Assembly: GCF_027497175.1 (NCBI RefSeq)
Contig: NZ_CP114901.1
Location: 1,054,001 to 1,118,000, forward strand
Length of the DNA: 64,000 nucleotides
From: Verrucosispora sp. WMMD573
Lineage (GTDB): Bacteria > Actinomycetota > Actinomycetes > Mycobacteriales > Micromonosporaceae
Direction of reading: 5' to 3'
A model generated the notes under the pieces. It did not search any database. It saw only the letters and a list, made by a program, of their open reading frames with translations, and was not told where the DNA came from. Every line of letters starts with the position of its first letter. The first letter of the stretch is position 1. Made by a program: the position numbers and the translations under genes. Positions 48,243 to 57,529 of this stretch are shown in pieces.

Positions 48243-49904
48243 TCAGGACTTGAACTCAGCGGTGGCGAACCGCTCGTCGGTGAGCGGGCTCGCCTTGACC
48301 CCGGTCACGTCCTTGCCGAACACGATGGCCGGCGGCGAGTGCGAGATCGGCACACCGGGCAGGAAGTTCATGATGTCGGCGTTCAGCTCCTTGTAGAGCG
48401 CCACCCGGGCCGCCTGGTCCGCAGTGGTGTCCGCCTGACGGAACTTGTCGAACAGGGCCTGGTTGTTGAAGCCCCACTCGTCCTTCTGCCGGTCGAAGAA
48501 CGTACCGATGAAGTTGTAGCCGTCGCCGTAGTCACCGGTCCACCCGAGGAAGTGCAGGTCGTGCTTGTCCCCGGAGGTGGTGGCGTTGAGGTAGTCCGGG
48601 CTCCACTTCAGCGGGATCGGCTCGATCTTGATGCCGGCCGCCTGCAGGTCCGCCGAGACCAGCTCGAACAGGTCCTTCGGGTTCGGCATGTAGGGCCGGG
48701 TGACCTCGGTCGGGTAGTGGAACCGCAGGGTCAGGTCCGACGCGCCGGCCTCGGCCAGCAGCGACTTGGCCTTCTCGACGTCGTACTCGTACTTGGTGAC
48801 GTCGCCGTTCCAGCCCTCGACCGTGTCGGGGAAGAAGTTCACCGCGACCTGGGCGCCCGGGGGCAGCTTCGAGTCGACAAGCGCCTGACGGTTGATGGCG
48901 TGGGCGAGCGCCTGCCGGACCTTCAGGTCGGCCAGCTTCGGGTTCCCCTTCTGGTTGATGCCCAGGTAGAGGATGTTGAAGGCGGGCCGGGTCAGGACGT
49001 TGAAGCCCTCGTTCTTGAGCGGCTCGACGTCGGCCGGGCCGACCAGGTCGTAACCCTGGATGCCGCCGGAGCTCAACTCCTGCTTACGGGCGTTCTCGTC
49101 CGAGATGGTCTTGAAGATCAGGCTCTTCAGCTTGGCCTTGTCGCCCCAGTAGTCCTCGTTCCGCTCCAGGGTCAGCGTCTTGTTCGCGATGTCCCAGGTC
49201 TTGAACTTGAACGGGCCGGTACCGGTCGGGTGCTCGGTCGCGTACACGGGGTACTTGATGTCGTCCGCACTACCGCCTACGTTGCTGGCGTCGTACTCCT
49301 GGAGCGCCTTCGGGCTGTGCATGGAGAAGGACGGCAGCATCAGGGCGGCCGGGATCTTGCTGGAAACCCGGCTGAAGGTCAGCGCGACCGTGGTGGGGTC
49401 GGTGGCAGAGCAGGACTTGAAAAGGCTCTCACCGAGGGTGTCGTCCTCGTTGGCGGCGAAGCCACCCATGACGTCCTGCCAGTAGGCGGTCACGTCCGGG
49501 CTCTGCATCAGGCCCTTGGCGTTGTACCAACGGTCGAAGTTGGCGCAGACGGCCTCGGCGTTGAAGTCGGTGCCGTCGTGGAACTTCACGCCGGACCGCA
49601 GCTTGAACGTCCAGGTCGTACCGGCGGCGTCCGGCTCCCACGACTCGGCGAGGCCGGGGCTGACCGTCGTGCCGCCCTCTTCCGGGCGAACCAGCGTCTC
49701 GAACACCTGGCGGGCCACGCGCAGCGACTCACCGTCACTGGCGAAGCTCGGGTCGAGCACCTTCGGGTCAGAAGCGACGCCGAAGACGAGCGTCTCGTTC
49801 TTACTACCGCCGGAACCTTCGCGGTCGCTCTCGGCACAGCCTGCAACCGCGAGGGCCGCGGCCGCCACGGCCGCGATAGCGACCTTCGGCCTGGATGCAC
49901 GCAT
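48243..49904 (-). CDS. Peptide-binding lipoprotein (SBP family 5)
   Basis: The 553-residue product binds peptides for the importer. A lipoprotein signal (AAAALAVAGCAES) precedes the SBP_bac_5 domain: ETLVFGVASDPKVLDPSFA, EGGTTVSPGLAESWEPD, FKLRSGVKFHDGTDFNAEAV and GINQKGNPKLADLKVRQALA. The ATG at 49904 has GAGGTG 7 bases upstream. It leads the operon, followed by a hairpin and the four transporter genes. Confidence 0.94.
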   Translation of the reverse strand: MRASRPKVAIAAVAAAALAVAGCAESDREGSGGSKNETLVFGVASDPKVLDPSFASDGESLRVARQVFETLVRPEEGGTTVSPGLAESWEPDAAGTTWTFKLRSGVKFHDGTDFNAEAVCANFDRWYNAKGLMQSPDVTAYWQDVMGGFAANEDDTLGESLFKSCSATDPTTVALTFSRVSSKIPAALMLPSFSMHSPKALQEYDASNVGGSADDIKYPVYATEHPTGTGPFKFKTWDIANKTLTLERNEDYWGDKAKLKSLIFKTISDENARKQELSSGGIQGYDLVGPADVEPLKNEGFNVLTRPAFNILYLGINQKGNPKLADLKVRQALAHAINRQALVDSKLPPGAQVAVNFFPDTVEGWNGDVTKYEYDVEKAKSLLAEAGASDLTLRFHYPTEVTRPYMPNPKDLFELVSADLQAAGIKIEPIPLKWSPDYLNATTSGDKHDLHFLGWTGDYGDGYNFIGTFFDRQKDEWGFNNQALFDKFRQADTTADQAARVALYKELNADIMNFLPGVPISHSPPAIVFGKDVTGVKASPLTDERFATAEFKS

Positions 49905-50166
49905 GGTGCTTCACCTCGTCCTTGGGGGTACGGACAACGTGGTGACAGGGTCACCGATGGCCGTGACCTTAGCTCCCGTTCGGACCGGCGGGAAACGGCG
50001 CTGGAAGCTCTTGGTACCGGATCGTGTCCTTAGTGCCTGGCCCCGGTCACGCGGACCAGCAGGCGCACGGACAAAAGCGCTCAATAGCCCCAAACAATCG
50101 ATATCATTCTGTTACATCGATTGGGCAGAACATCAGCAGTGTGTCATACCGTCGACCCGGCACCTC
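49905..50166. other. Upstream region of the peptide-importer operon
   Basis: This 262-base gap holds two palindromes: GGTGAC-AGG-GTCACC at 49941-49955, 36 bases upstream of the binding-protein start, and CAATCGAT...ATCGATTG at 50095-50123. Either could be an operator for regulation of peptide uptake. No gene is seen. Confidence 0.5.
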
Positions 50167-50604
50167 TTACGGCGTCGGCGGGGCTGGGCACGAGGGCAGA
50201 CGTACCAGATCGAAGCCGGCATCCGGGGTGCCCAGCCCCCGGAAATCAAGTCGATGGCACAGCTGCAACAGTCCGTCCGGCCAGGGACCGTAGGCCTCGG
50301 TCGACTGGACGACCAGCGACAGTGCCGGCTCTCGGCGGATCTCCCAGATCTCCACCTGCCGCTCGGCGGCCAGGTCGCGCAACCGGTCGTCGGACGTCCC
50401 TGCCCCGGCGGCGACCGCCGCCTCGGCGTAGTCGCCAGCCCGTCGGTCGAGTTCCGCCGCAGCCGCCGTCTCGCCGCGGTCGCTCGCCTCGCGGAACTGG
50501 CGCATCTTTCCCGCGACACACCACCAACCGGCCAGCACGGCAAGCACCAACAGAGCAGCCAGCACCGAGGGTGCCCAAGGCCGCTCGTCCCGTTCCTGCC
50601 GCAC
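50167..50604 (-). CDS. Single-pass membrane protein, unknown
   Basis: The 145-residue product has one N-terminal helix (about 13-31), an Ala/Glu-rich coiled-coil-like segment (about 32-80) and an extracytoplasmic domain ending in two Cys (LLQLCHRLDF, LPSCPAPP). The GTG at 50604 is preceded by GGGAGG at a 5-base spacing. It lies 100 bases downstream of recR in the same direction. No known family. Confidence 0.75.
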   Translation of the reverse strand: MRQERDERPWAPSVLAALLVLAVLAGWWCVAGKMRQFREASDRGETAAAAELDRRAGDYAEAAVAAGAGTSDDRLRDLAAERQVEIWEIRREPALSLVVQSTEAYGPWPDGLLQLCHRLDFRGLGTPDAGFDLVRLPSCPAPPTP

Positions 50605-50703
50605 CTCGACCTCCCTCGCGCCGCAGGCAACCGGTGGGGCCGGCCACTACCAGCACGTCACCGCCGACGGGCAACCCCCACGGGCCGCCGCTCGGCGGAT
50701 CCG

Positions 50704-51297
50704 TCACACGGCGCGGCGGCCCTCGAACGCCCGGCCCAGGGTGATCTCGTCGGCGTACTCCAGGTCGCCGCCGACCGGTAGCCCGCTGGCCAGCCGGGTC
50801 ACCGCGATCCCCATCGGCTTCACCATCAGCGCGAGGTAGGTCGCAGTCGCCTCGCCCTCGGTGTTCGGGTCGGTGGCCAGGATCAGCTCACGAATCGCGC
50901 CGCCGCCGAGACGGGTCATCAACTCGCGGATGCGCAGATTGTCCGGCCCGATGCCCTCCAGCGGATTGATCGCCCCGCCGAGCACGTGGTACCGGCCGCG
51001 GAACTCACCGGTCCGCTCGATCGCCACCACGTCCTTCGGCTCCTCGACCACGCAGATCACCTCGTCGGTGCGGCGCGGGTCGCGGCAGATCCGGCACTGG
51101 TCGGACTCGGCGACGTTGTAGCAGCTGGTGCAGAACCGCACCAGCTCCTTGACCTTGCGCAGCGCGCCGGCCAGCCGGTTGATGTCGGCCGGGTCGGCGG
51201 ACAGCACGTGAAAGGCGATCCGCTGGGCACTCTTGGGGCCCACGCCCGGCAGTCGGCCCAGCTCGTCGATCAGATCCTGGATGGCGCCCTCGTACAT
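50704..51297 (-). CDS. recR: Recombination mediator RecR
   Basis: The 197-residue RecR acts with RecF/RecO to load RecA at gaps. It has the helix-hairpin-helix [15 protein letters not shown], a four-Cys zinc site (Cys56, 59, 68, 71), and a Toprim domain with [19 protein letters not shown] and [18 protein letters not shown]. Length is typical. It stands 8 bases downstream of ybaB, the usual actinobacterial pairing. Confidence 0.97.
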   Translation of the reverse strand: MYEGAIQDLIDELGRLPGVGPKSAQRIAFHVLSADPADINRLAGALRKVKELVRFCTSCYNVAESDQCRICRDPRRTDEVICVVEEPKDVVAIERTGEFRGRYHVLGGAINPLEGIGPDNLRIRELMTRLGGGAIRELILATDPNTEGEATATYLALMVKPMGIAVTRLASGLPVGGDLEYADEITLGRAFEGRRAV

Positions 51298-51305
51298 CTG
51301 TGGGC

Positions 51306-51638
51306 TCAGAACCCGGGCAGGCCGAGGCCGCCCATCCCGCCCGCGACCGGGCCCATCTTCTGCTCGGTCAGCTCGCGAGCCGCCTCGGTGGCGTTGTGTA
51401 GCGCGGCGACGACGAGATCCTCCAGGGTCTCCACGTCGTCCGGGTCGACAGCCTTCGGGTCGATCTTGATGCTCTTGACCTCACCGGAACCGGTGACGAC
51501 AGCGGTGACCAGGCCGCCGCCGGCGGTGCCGGTCACCTCGGCCTCGGCCAGCTCCGCCTGTGCCTTGGCGATCTGCTGCTGCATCTTCTGCGCCTGCTTC
51601 AGCATCTGCTGCATGTTCGGCTGTCCACCAGGGCGCAC
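51306..51638 (-). CDS. ybaB: YbaB/EbfC nucleoid-associated protein
   Basis: The 110-residue product is a DNA-binding YbaB/EbfC protein: [39 protein letters not shown] and [20 protein letters not shown] Gly/Met-rich tail ends it. The GTG at 51638 is preceded by GGAG at 6 bases and replaces a longer in-frame extension without family similarity. It probably shares an operon with recR. Confidence 0.95.
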   Translation of the reverse strand: MRPGGQPNMQQMLKQAQKMQQQIAKAQAELAEAEVTGTAGGGLVTAVVTGSGEVKSIKIDPKAVDPDDVETLEDLVVAALHNATEAARELTEQKMGPVAGGMGGLGLPGF

Positions 51639-52104
51639 GGATCGCTCCTTCGTCTCGTTTGCTCGGCCGCCGCTCAGCCTATCCAGGTGAGGGGGGCGAT
51701 GCCGCGCCGGACATCCTCGGCGGGCCGGACCTCGCGACTCAAAGCCGCCCAAGGCGCCGCGGCACCAGCCGGACCAGCCACTCGCGATGATCGCGGTGGC
51801 TGATCAATTACAGGGCGGGAGGCAACGCCGATACCGGGCTCACTAAAAGGCCACATCAAACGCGCTTGACTTCCAACTAAACGAAGACTATGGTCGATTT
51901 AACTACGGGGGTAGGTGATTCATTGGCAGCAACTTCGAAAGCCGCCAAAACGCGAGCGAATCGGTCATGACCGACACAAATGCGTAGGCGATCTCCATCT
52001 CCTTTCATTACCGTTCAAATGCTGGCGCGCGCCCGCATTTGGACGATTAACGCGCGCGCCTCTAGCGCGTCCACAATCAAGGAAAACGCGAAGGGATCAG
52101 GATT
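51639..52104. other. AT-richer gap with a strong promoter and 200-nt leader
   Basis: This 466-base gap between ybaB and the secreted-protein gene is less GC-rich than its surroundings. It holds a near-consensus promoter at 51866-51894 and then a leader of about 200 bases. I see no protein-like frame; the frame starting GTG at 51915 has no family-like sequence. The leader may carry an RNA regulator. Confidence 0.5.
51866..51894 (+). promoter_or_regulatory. Promoter TTGACT-N17-TATGGT
   Basis: TTGACT (51866-51871) and TATGGT (51889-51894) with an optimal 17-base spacer. It would start transcription near 51901, about 200 bases before the secreted-protein start. Confidence 0.65.
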
Positions 52105-52587
52105 TTGAAGTTACTTGCCAGGTATCTAATCGTAGCCGGGCTCGGTGCCGCATCGTTGTTCCTCGCTCAGACGCCGGTGAGCGCCGCACCGTCCGTGGAT
52201 GGTGCGGCCACAGTCGCCGAAGAGAGCAGTCCGGCACCCGAGCAGCCGATCGGGACACTGGGTGGCTGTAGCTCGATCCCGCCGACTCCGTGCGGGGAGG
52301 TCCACAACAACTCAAGCCAGTGGGTGGACGCTTCGCTCAACTGGACCTGCGGTGACTCGACGTACGCCTCCTGGACCGCGACCTGCGTCAAGGACAAGAG
52401 ACGGGTCGCTCCCGGCGGCAAGCTGGGTGGTGGCAGCGTCGACGTAGACGCCTACGGCGTACCGAGCGGCTGCACGTTGTGGGTGACGGTCAACGGGACC
52501 AGCTACATCAGGGGTTCGGGGTGGTACAAGATCACCAATCTGCAGACGGCGAAGGTCACTCACGTGAGCTGCACGGGCGGCCCGTGA
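52105..52587 (+). CDS. Secreted six-Cys protein, unknown
   Basis: The 160-residue product has a Sec signal peptide (LLARYLIVAGLGAASLFL, cleavage after VSA near residue 27). The mature part, after an acidic Pro-rich linker, is a small beta-rich domain with six Cys (GGCSS, PPTPCGEV, NWTCGD, TATCVK, SGCTLW, HVSCTGG), enough for three disulfides. Start is a TTG at 52105 with AGGA upstream, an unusual codon. It is alone, flanked by promoter and terminator, in an insert that separates ybaB-recR from dnaX. I do not recognise the family. Confidence 0.78.
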   Translation: MKLLARYLIVAGLGAASLFLAQTPVSAAPSVDGAATVAEESSPAPEQPIGTLGGCSSIPPTPCGEVHNNSSQWVDASLNWTCGDSTYASWTATCVKDKRRVAPGGKLGGGSVDVDAYGVPSGCTLWVTVNGTSYIRGSGWYKITNLQTAKVTHVSCTGGP

Positions 52588-52918
52588 TCTGATTTCGGCG
52601 ATTCACCGGGTTCCGCATTACATCGGTCCCGATCGACAGCCAGGCCCGATGCGCTGGCGGGGATTGCATTCCCGCCAGCGCGGCGCCGCCGCCCGATCAT
52701 AAATAATGCCAGCTCGCCCGCTGCGCCCACTAGGCGGTTCTGTTCCACTACCCTGAGAACTTCTCAATACGCGGAGATCAGACAGCTTCGGAGATTTGCT
52801 CTCTCTCTACCCACTGCCACTCGACGCCCTCCCGATTCGGACGGACGAATTCAAAGAGTCCGTTCCCGCACCGAGCGGAAGCGCCGGAGACGATTCCGCC
52901 GGGAACCCAATATGGCTA
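52588..52918. other. AT-richer gap downstream of dnaX
   Basis: This 331-base stretch between the convergent secreted-protein and dnaX genes contains the hairpin at 52651-52681 and a CT-repeat near 52798. Nothing else is interpretable. Confidence 0.4.
52651..52681. terminator. Terminator hairpin
   Basis: GCGCTGGCGGG (52651-52661) pairs perfectly with 52671-52681 around a 9-base loop, 63 bases after the secreted-protein stop. Confidence 0.78.
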
Positions 52919-55645
52919 CTATCGAGCGTTGGTCTCGTCGATCTTCTCAGCGCCGCCGAATGCCTCCTTGAACAGCCGTACCGCCTGTTCCTCGCTGGAC
53001 TCCCGGGCCGTTCGCTCGTCCAGTACCTCGTCCAGCGGCTCATCGCCCGGGTCGAACCCCTCGTAGGTGGGAGCAGCGGAGGGCCGTATCTTGCCCCCGG
53101 TCACCGGCCCGTCGTAGTCCGGGTCGTACGGCGGCTCGCCCGCCCAATCGGCGTCCGCAGCCTGCCAAGTCGCCGCAGCACGCGAGCCACGCCCCGCAGC
53201 AGCCGCCCGCGCCGCCGCGAGTGCATTGCTCGCCGGGGCTGCCCCTGAGCCTCTAGTTGCCGGTGTGGAAGGCTGTGGCGGGGCGGATGGCATCCGCCCC
53301 GCCGACGCTGCGGCAGCACTCTGTCCCCCGGATGGCCCAGCACTCTGTCCCGGCGGTAGGGGGCCCGCGTCAGGTGCGGTGGCTGAGCGAGGCGGGCCGG
53401 CCGAGGCCGCGCCGCCGAGAGGGGCCGTCTTCGGCCAGTCGCCCTGCGACGCACCGGTCCCGCCGGCGCCCGAGTTCTCCTGCCCCGTGCCCTTAGCGAT
53501 CCCGGTACTCGGGGCGGAGCCGCCGGGGCGGGCCGGCTCGGGCCAATCCTCCTCCTCGGACGCAGCCGTATCACCGGAGTGTCCCGTGCGTCCGGCGGCC
53601 GACGGTGGCCGCCGGATGCCGCGATCCTCGGCGGGCGCGGGACTGCTCGGAACAGCGGCCTGGGCGGGCGTCGGGCGGGGGGCGGGCGCGGCCGCGCCGG
53701 CCTGGCCAGCGACCTCGCAGCGGATCTGCCAGCGTCCGCCCAACTCCTCGTAGAGCGCGTCGGTGAGCACCTGCGCGTGGTCGGACATCATCCGGGCCAA
53801 CACTGCCGACTTCACGGTCAGCACGAGGGTGTCCCCGTCGAGGTCACGGACGACCGCGTCGCGCATCAGCGCGGCGATCCGCTTGTTGCTCCGGTTGACC
53901 TTGCCGACCACCTCCGGCCAGACCCGGCGCACCGCGACCGCGTCCAGTACGCCGGGGCTCACCGCGCCGGGGCGGGGCGGCTCCGGGGTCGCCGGATCGG
54001 GCATGACCGCCGACTGTGGCACGGGTCGCCGGGGCGTGGCCCTACCGTTGGTCGCACCGTCCTGAGTGCCACCCGACCATCCTGGATGACCGTCACTGGG
54101 GCCGACGGCCGGACCGTCAGCGGTCCCGTTCATGCCGGCATGGCGACCAGCGTCGGCCCCCTCACCGGCTGTGGTACCTCCCGTACCCGCCCCGGCCGTC
54201 GAGGTCACCCTGTCACGACCGGCGTCTTGAGTCGTGCCGTCGGGACCGGCCGACGCATCGTGACCAGAGGAATGGCCATTGCCGCGATCGGCCGACGAGG
54301 ATGCGTTGCCGCGACCGGGAGGCGGGGCGGCGCTCGACGAGGTGGCGGTAGCCGGCGCGGCAGCGCCGGTCCCGGCCCGGTTCGCGGCGGCAGCCGCGGG
54401 CGCGGCGGGAGGCTGGGTCCGTACCGTCGGGGGGTTGGTGGCGGGCGCGGAGCCGGCGGTGGCCGGCGGCGCGTCGGTGCCGGCGAGGGTGAGCCGGCGT
54501 TCCATGCGTTCGAGACGCTGGAGCAGGCCGCCGGTGCCGTCGTCGACGCCGGGCAGCAGCATCCGGGCGCAGATCAACTCCAGCAGCAGCCGGGGCGCGG
54601 TGGTGCCACGCATCTCCACCAGGCCGTCGTGCACGATGTCGGCGCAGCGGGACAGGGTGCCCGGCCCGAGCTGCTGGGCCTGCGCGGCCATCCGCTCGAT
54701 CTGGTCGTCCGGCCCGTCGATGAGGCCCTTGGTCACCGCGTCGGGCACCTGCTGGAGCACGATCAGGTCGCGGAGCCGTTCCAACAGGTCGGCGGCGAAC
54801 CGGCGGGGGTCGTGCCCGGCCTCGGCGACCCGGTCGACGGTGGCGTACGCGGCGGCGCCGTCCCCGGCGGCGAGGGCGTCGCACATCTCGTCGATAAGCG
54901 CCGCGTCGGTCACCCCGAGCAGCGCGGCGGCCCGGGCGTAGCTCACCCCGTCGGGGCCGGCACCGGCGATGAGCTGGTCGAGTACGGAGAGGCTGTCCCG
55001 GGCGCTGCCGCCACCGGCGCGCACCACGAGCGGGAACACCGCCGGCTCGACAGGCACCCCCTCGGCCTGGGTCAGCTGCTCAAGGTACGGCCGCAGCACC
55101 TTCGGCGGGATCAGTCGGAACGGGTAGTGGTGGGTCCGCGACTTGATGGTGCCGAGGACCTTCTCCGGCTCGGTGGTGGCGAAGATGAACTTGACGTACT
55201 CCGGGGGCTCCTCGACCAGCTTGAGCAGGGCGTTGAAGCCGGCCGACGAGACCATGTGCGCCTCGTCGATGACATAGATCTTGAAGCGGCTGTTGGCCGG
55301 CGCGAAGAACGCCTTCTCCCGCAGCTCACGGGCGTCGTCCACGCCACCGTGGCTGGCCGCGTCGATCTCGATGACGTCGATCGAGCCGGCCCCGTCACCG
55401 GCCAGCGAGCGACACGAGTCGCAGGTGCCGCAGGGCTCCGGGGTGGGTCCGTGCTCGCAGTTGAGCGAGCGGGCCAGGATGCGGGCGCTTGAGGTCTTGC
55501 CGCAGCCGCGCGGGCCGGAGAAGAGGTACGCGTGGTTGAGCCGTCCACTACGCAGCGCCTGCGACAGCGGCTCGGTGACGTGCTCCTGCCCGATGACCTC
55601 GGCGAAGGTACGCGGCCGGTACTTGCGGTAGAGCGCCAGTGCCAC
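52919..55645 (-). CDS. dnaX: DNA polymerase III subunit gamma/tau
   Basis: The 908-residue clamp-loader ATPase starts at GTG 55645, with GAGGAGG 9 bases upstream, and opens with LALYRKYRPRTFAEVIGQEH. It has Walker A GPRGCGKTS (44-52), the zinc Cys (63, 72, 75, 78), DEAH (127-130) and the SRT sensor in IKSRTHHYPFR. After the gamma domains a long Ala/Pro/Gly/Thr-rich linker (about 400-560) and a second, tau-type conserved domain (VWPEVVGKVNRSNKRIAALM) follow, then more low-complexity sequence. Length is large but normal for actinobacteria. I see no obvious A-run frameshift site. Confidence 0.96.
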   Translation of the reverse strand: MALALYRKYRPRTFAEVIGQEHVTEPLSQALRSGRLNHAYLFSGPRGCGKTSSARILARSLNCEHGPTPEPCGTCDSCRSLAGDGAGSIDVIEIDAASHGGVDDARELREKAFFAPANSRFKIYVIDEAHMVSSAGFNALLKLVEEPPEYVKFIFATTEPEKVLGTIKSRTHHYPFRLIPPKVLRPYLEQLTQAEGVPVEPAVFPLVVRAGGGSARDSLSVLDQLIAGAGPDGVSYARAAALLGVTDAALIDEMCDALAAGDGAAAYATVDRVAEAGHDPRRFAADLLERLRDLIVLQQVPDAVTKGLIDGPDDQIERMAAQAQQLGPGTLSRCADIVHDGLVEMRGTTAPRLLLELICARMLLPGVDDGTGGLLQRLERMERRLTLAGTDAPPATAGSAPATNPPTVRTQPPAAPAAAAANRAGTGAAAPATATSSSAAPPPGRGNASSSADRGNGHSSGHDASAGPDGTTQDAGRDRVTSTAGAGTGGTTAGEGADAGRHAGMNGTADGPAVGPSDGHPGWSGGTQDGATNGRATPRRPVPQSAVMPDPATPEPPRPGAVSPGVLDAVAVRRVWPEVVGKVNRSNKRIAALMRDAVVRDLDGDTLVLTVKSAVLARMMSDHAQVLTDALYEELGGRWQIRCEVAGQAGAAAPAPRPTPAQAAVPSSPAPAEDRGIRRPPSAAGRTGHSGDTAASEEEDWPEPARPGGSAPSTGIAKGTGQENSGAGGTGASQGDWPKTAPLGGAASAGPPRSATAPDAGPLPPGQSAGPSGGQSAAAASAGRMPSAPPQPSTPATRGSGAAPASNALAAARAAAAGRGSRAAATWQAADADWAGEPPYDPDYDGPVTGGKIRPSAAPTYEGFDPGDEPLDEVLDERTARESSEEQAVRLFKEAFGGAEKIDETNAR

Positions 55646-55815
55646 GGCGTCCCGCCTCCTCTCGACCGAGCCATTCTGCGCCGACCTCGCCCGCCTGACC
55701 ACCCACCCCGCCGGTTGCTCCGGGTGCTCCGCCCGACTTGCGGCAGGCCGCGCCGGTGAGTGACCCGCTCTCGCTGCGGCAGGCCGCGACGGGCGCGCTG
55801 CCGGGATGATCCACT

Positions 55816-55870
55816 CCGGTTGCGGCATCTCGCGGCCTCCGGCGGCCAGGAAGCCCTCAGATGCCGCAAC
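55816..55870 (-). terminator. Inverted repeat downstream of the SRP RNA
   Basis: GTTGCGGCATCT (55819-55830) pairs perfectly with AGATGCCGCAAC (55859-55870); the stem extends to 15 pairs with one mismatch. It lies between the SRP RNA and dnaX on the strand both use. The 28-base loop is long for a terminator, so a REP-like role is possible. Confidence 0.55.
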
Positions 55871-55928
55871 TGGTGAACCCAGCGAGCGCCGGAGAGCACC
55901 CGAGAACGCCCGAGGGTGCCAGAGACAG

Positions 55929-56023
55929 AAAGGCCCCCCGTGCACCCGGCAGAGCTCGCTTATCCTTGCTGCCTTCCGGCCCTGGGGAGGTTCACGAGAT
56001 ACCGCCGCACGGGAGGTGCCCCC
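55929..56023 (-). ncRNA. ffs: Signal recognition particle RNA, small bacterial type
   Basis: The minus strand has the universal SRP hairpin core CCAGGGCCGGAAGGCAGCA with the GGAAGG-type asymmetric loop, closed by the outer helix from GGGGGCACCTCCCGTGC and GCACGGGGGGCC. A T-rich TTTCTGTCTC follows. Ends are approximate. The location upstream of dnaX is the normal one in actinobacteria. Confidence 0.93.
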
Positions 56024-56099
56024 AGCCTACCCGACCGACCATGGATCTTCAGGGGGTGGTGGGGTGGGCGGCTCGGCGCGGACCTGTATCCTGACTCGC

Positions 56100-56184
56100 G
56101 GAGGATTCGCCTAGAGGCCTAGGGCGCACGCTTGGAAAGCGTGTTGGGTTAACACCCTCACGAGTTCGAATCTCGTATCCTCCG
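56100..56184 (+). tRNA. tRNA-Ser (anticodon GGA)
   Basis: An 85-base class II tRNA: acceptor GGAGGAT/ATCCTCC, anticodon loop CTTGGAAAG with GGA, a long variable arm (GTTGGGTTAACACCCTC) and T arm AGTTCGAATCT. CCA is not encoded. A TATCCT -10 box at 56087-56092 lies 7 bases before it. Confidence 0.97.
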
Positions 56185-56206
56185 CTCACCTGAGCAGGAA
56201 AAACGA

Positions 56207-56236
56207 CAGGGCCGGCCCCTCAGGGGACCGGCCCTG
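56207..56236 (+). terminator. Terminator after tRNA-Ser
   Basis: CAGGGCCGG (56207-56215) pairs with 56228-56236, extended inward by CCCCT against AGGGG, after an A-rich stretch. Confidence 0.82.
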
Positions 56237-56321
56237 AAACGTCCCTACCGTCGCTCTCGTCCCGCTTGTCGTCTCCAGCGGCACCGTCGGGACTGCTCGG
56301 TCGGATCGGTCTCGCCGGGCG

Positions 56322-56834
56322 TCAGGTGCGACTTTGAGCTCGCCGAGGCAGCTTCCAGTCCGGCCGCGGGAAGTGGCAGGTGTAGCCGCCCGGGTGCTTC
56401 TCCAGGTAGTCCTGGTGCTCCGGCTCGGCCTCCCAGAAGGGACCGGCCGGGCTCACCTCGGTGACCACCTTGCCGGGCCACAGGCCGGAGGCGTCGACGT
56501 CGGCGATGGTGTCCTCGGCTTCGCTCCGCTGCTCGTCGTCGCAGTAGAAGATGGCCGACCGGTAGCTCACCCCGATGTCGTTGCCCTGCCGGTTCTTCGT
56601 GGTCGGATCGTGGATCTGGAAGAAGAACTCCAGCAGGTCCCGGTAGGACACCTGCGCCGGGTCATAGGTGATCTCGATCGCCTCGGCGTGCGTGCCATGG
56701 TTGAGGTACGTCGCGTTCGGCACGTCTCCGCCGGTGTAGCCGACGCGGGTGTCGACCACGCCGGGCCGCTTGCGGATGAGATCCTGCATCCCCCAGAAGC
56801 AACCGCCAGCCAGGATCGCCTTCTGCGTCGTCAT
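56322..56834 (-). CDS. msrA: Peptide methionine-S-sulfoxide reductase MsrA
   Basis: The 170-residue enzyme repairs oxidised methionine. It has the catalytic Cys12 in [14 protein letters not shown], the RVGYTGG segment and [14 protein letters not shown] Cys in [12 protein letters not shown] is a candidate for the resolving thiol. GGGAGGA sits 7 bases before the ATG. It is the third gene of a redox-themed operon, 26 bases after a deleted thioredoxin-like gene. Confidence 0.95.
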   Translation of the reverse strand: MTTQKAILAGGCFWGMQDLIRKRPGVVDTRVGYTGGDVPNATYLNHGTHAEAIEITYDPAQVSYRDLLEFFFQIHDPTTKNRQGNDIGVSYRSAIFYCDDEQRSEAEDTIADVDASGLWPGKVVTEVSPAGPFWEAEPEHQDYLEKHPGGYTCHFPRPDWKLPRRAQSRT

Positions 56835-56860
56835 CGCTTTCCTCCCTGCACTGAAGAGAT

Positions 56861-57529
56861 CTACGGGCCAAACGTGAAGACGTACGCACGCAGACCCGGT
56901 TGGTCGGCGACGATCGTCAACAGCCGGTCGCCCCGGGACGCACCGGCGACGAGTCGGATCATGCGTGCCCGGTCGATAGGTGCCACGCCGTCCGGGCCGA
57001 CGTCGGCGCCGCGCTCGGGGCCGATCGGGTTCCCGTCGAGCAGCACCTGGACGCTGGCCGGCCCGGCCGGCCCCGGGTCGACGACGAGGTTCACCTCGCC
57101 GGCGTCGAAAGGTAACCCGAGTTCCCCGCCGCCACTGGCCAGCTCGACGTGATCTCCCTCGCTGCGCCAGTCGCCGGCCGCCGCGTAACTGCCCGGCACG
57201 CCCCGGTCGGTGCCGAGGTAGGTCTCGGGTGTGATGCCGAGGTAGGAGGGCTCGCCGGTGGCGGCGAACTCCGTCGTCTCACCGCTGACCGGCGGCAGCT
57301 CGATACCCGGTGTCCTTATCCCGAGCAGCCGCCGGATCTCCGACTCGACCTGCTCGTAGGCACCCTCGCCAACCCACCTGTCGACGAGTCGCCCGTCGGT
57401 GACGCAGGTGTACTCCCAGATGTCGATCAGGACCACCCGGCCGTGCAGATGGTCGGGCGTCAGCGGCGGCGAGTTCACCCACCGATCGACGGTGATCGGA
57501 GGGAGTTGCTCGGTCACGCCGATGGTCAT
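56861..57529 (-). CDS. Internally deleted thioredoxin/DipZ-like protein
   Basis: The 222-residue product starts like a DipZ/thioredoxin-like protein ([15 protein letters not shown], Cys42) but then jumps to [20 protein letters not shown], which in full-length relatives lies about 80 residues later. The CxxC partner Cys is missing and Cys42 is its only Cys. The C-terminal beta-sandwich-like domain ([36 protein letters not shown]) is complete. The frame stays open, so it is either a viable shortened protein or a recent internal in-frame deletion. It starts in an ATGA overlap with the DUF1223 gene. Confidence 0.8.
   Translation of the reverse strand: MTIGVTEQLPPITVDRWVNSPPLTPDHLHGRVVLIDIWEYTCVTDGRLVDRWVGEGAYEQVESEIRRLLGIRTPGIELPPVSGETTEFAATGEPSYLGITPETYLGTDRGVPGSYAAAGDWRSEGDHVELASGGGELGLPFDAGEVNLVVDPGPAGPASVQVLLDGNPIGPERGADVGPDGVAPIDRARMIRLVAGASRGDRLLTIVADQPGLRAYVFTFGP

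Noticed and set aside
48339..50033. A 564-codon open frame antisense to the peptide-binding protein
   Set aside because: It is a shadow of the SBP codons; composition is Val/Arg/Gly-rich and no domain is recognisable.
51915..52271. Open frame starting GTG at 51915 after a GGGGGTAGGTG sequence
   Set aside because: It runs out of the leader into the secreted-protein gene in another frame and looks non-coding; I treat the stretch as an untranslated leader.
53579..55492. A 637-codon open frame antisense to dnaX
   Set aside because: Low-complexity Gly/Arg-rich translation opposite a certain gene; no start signal.
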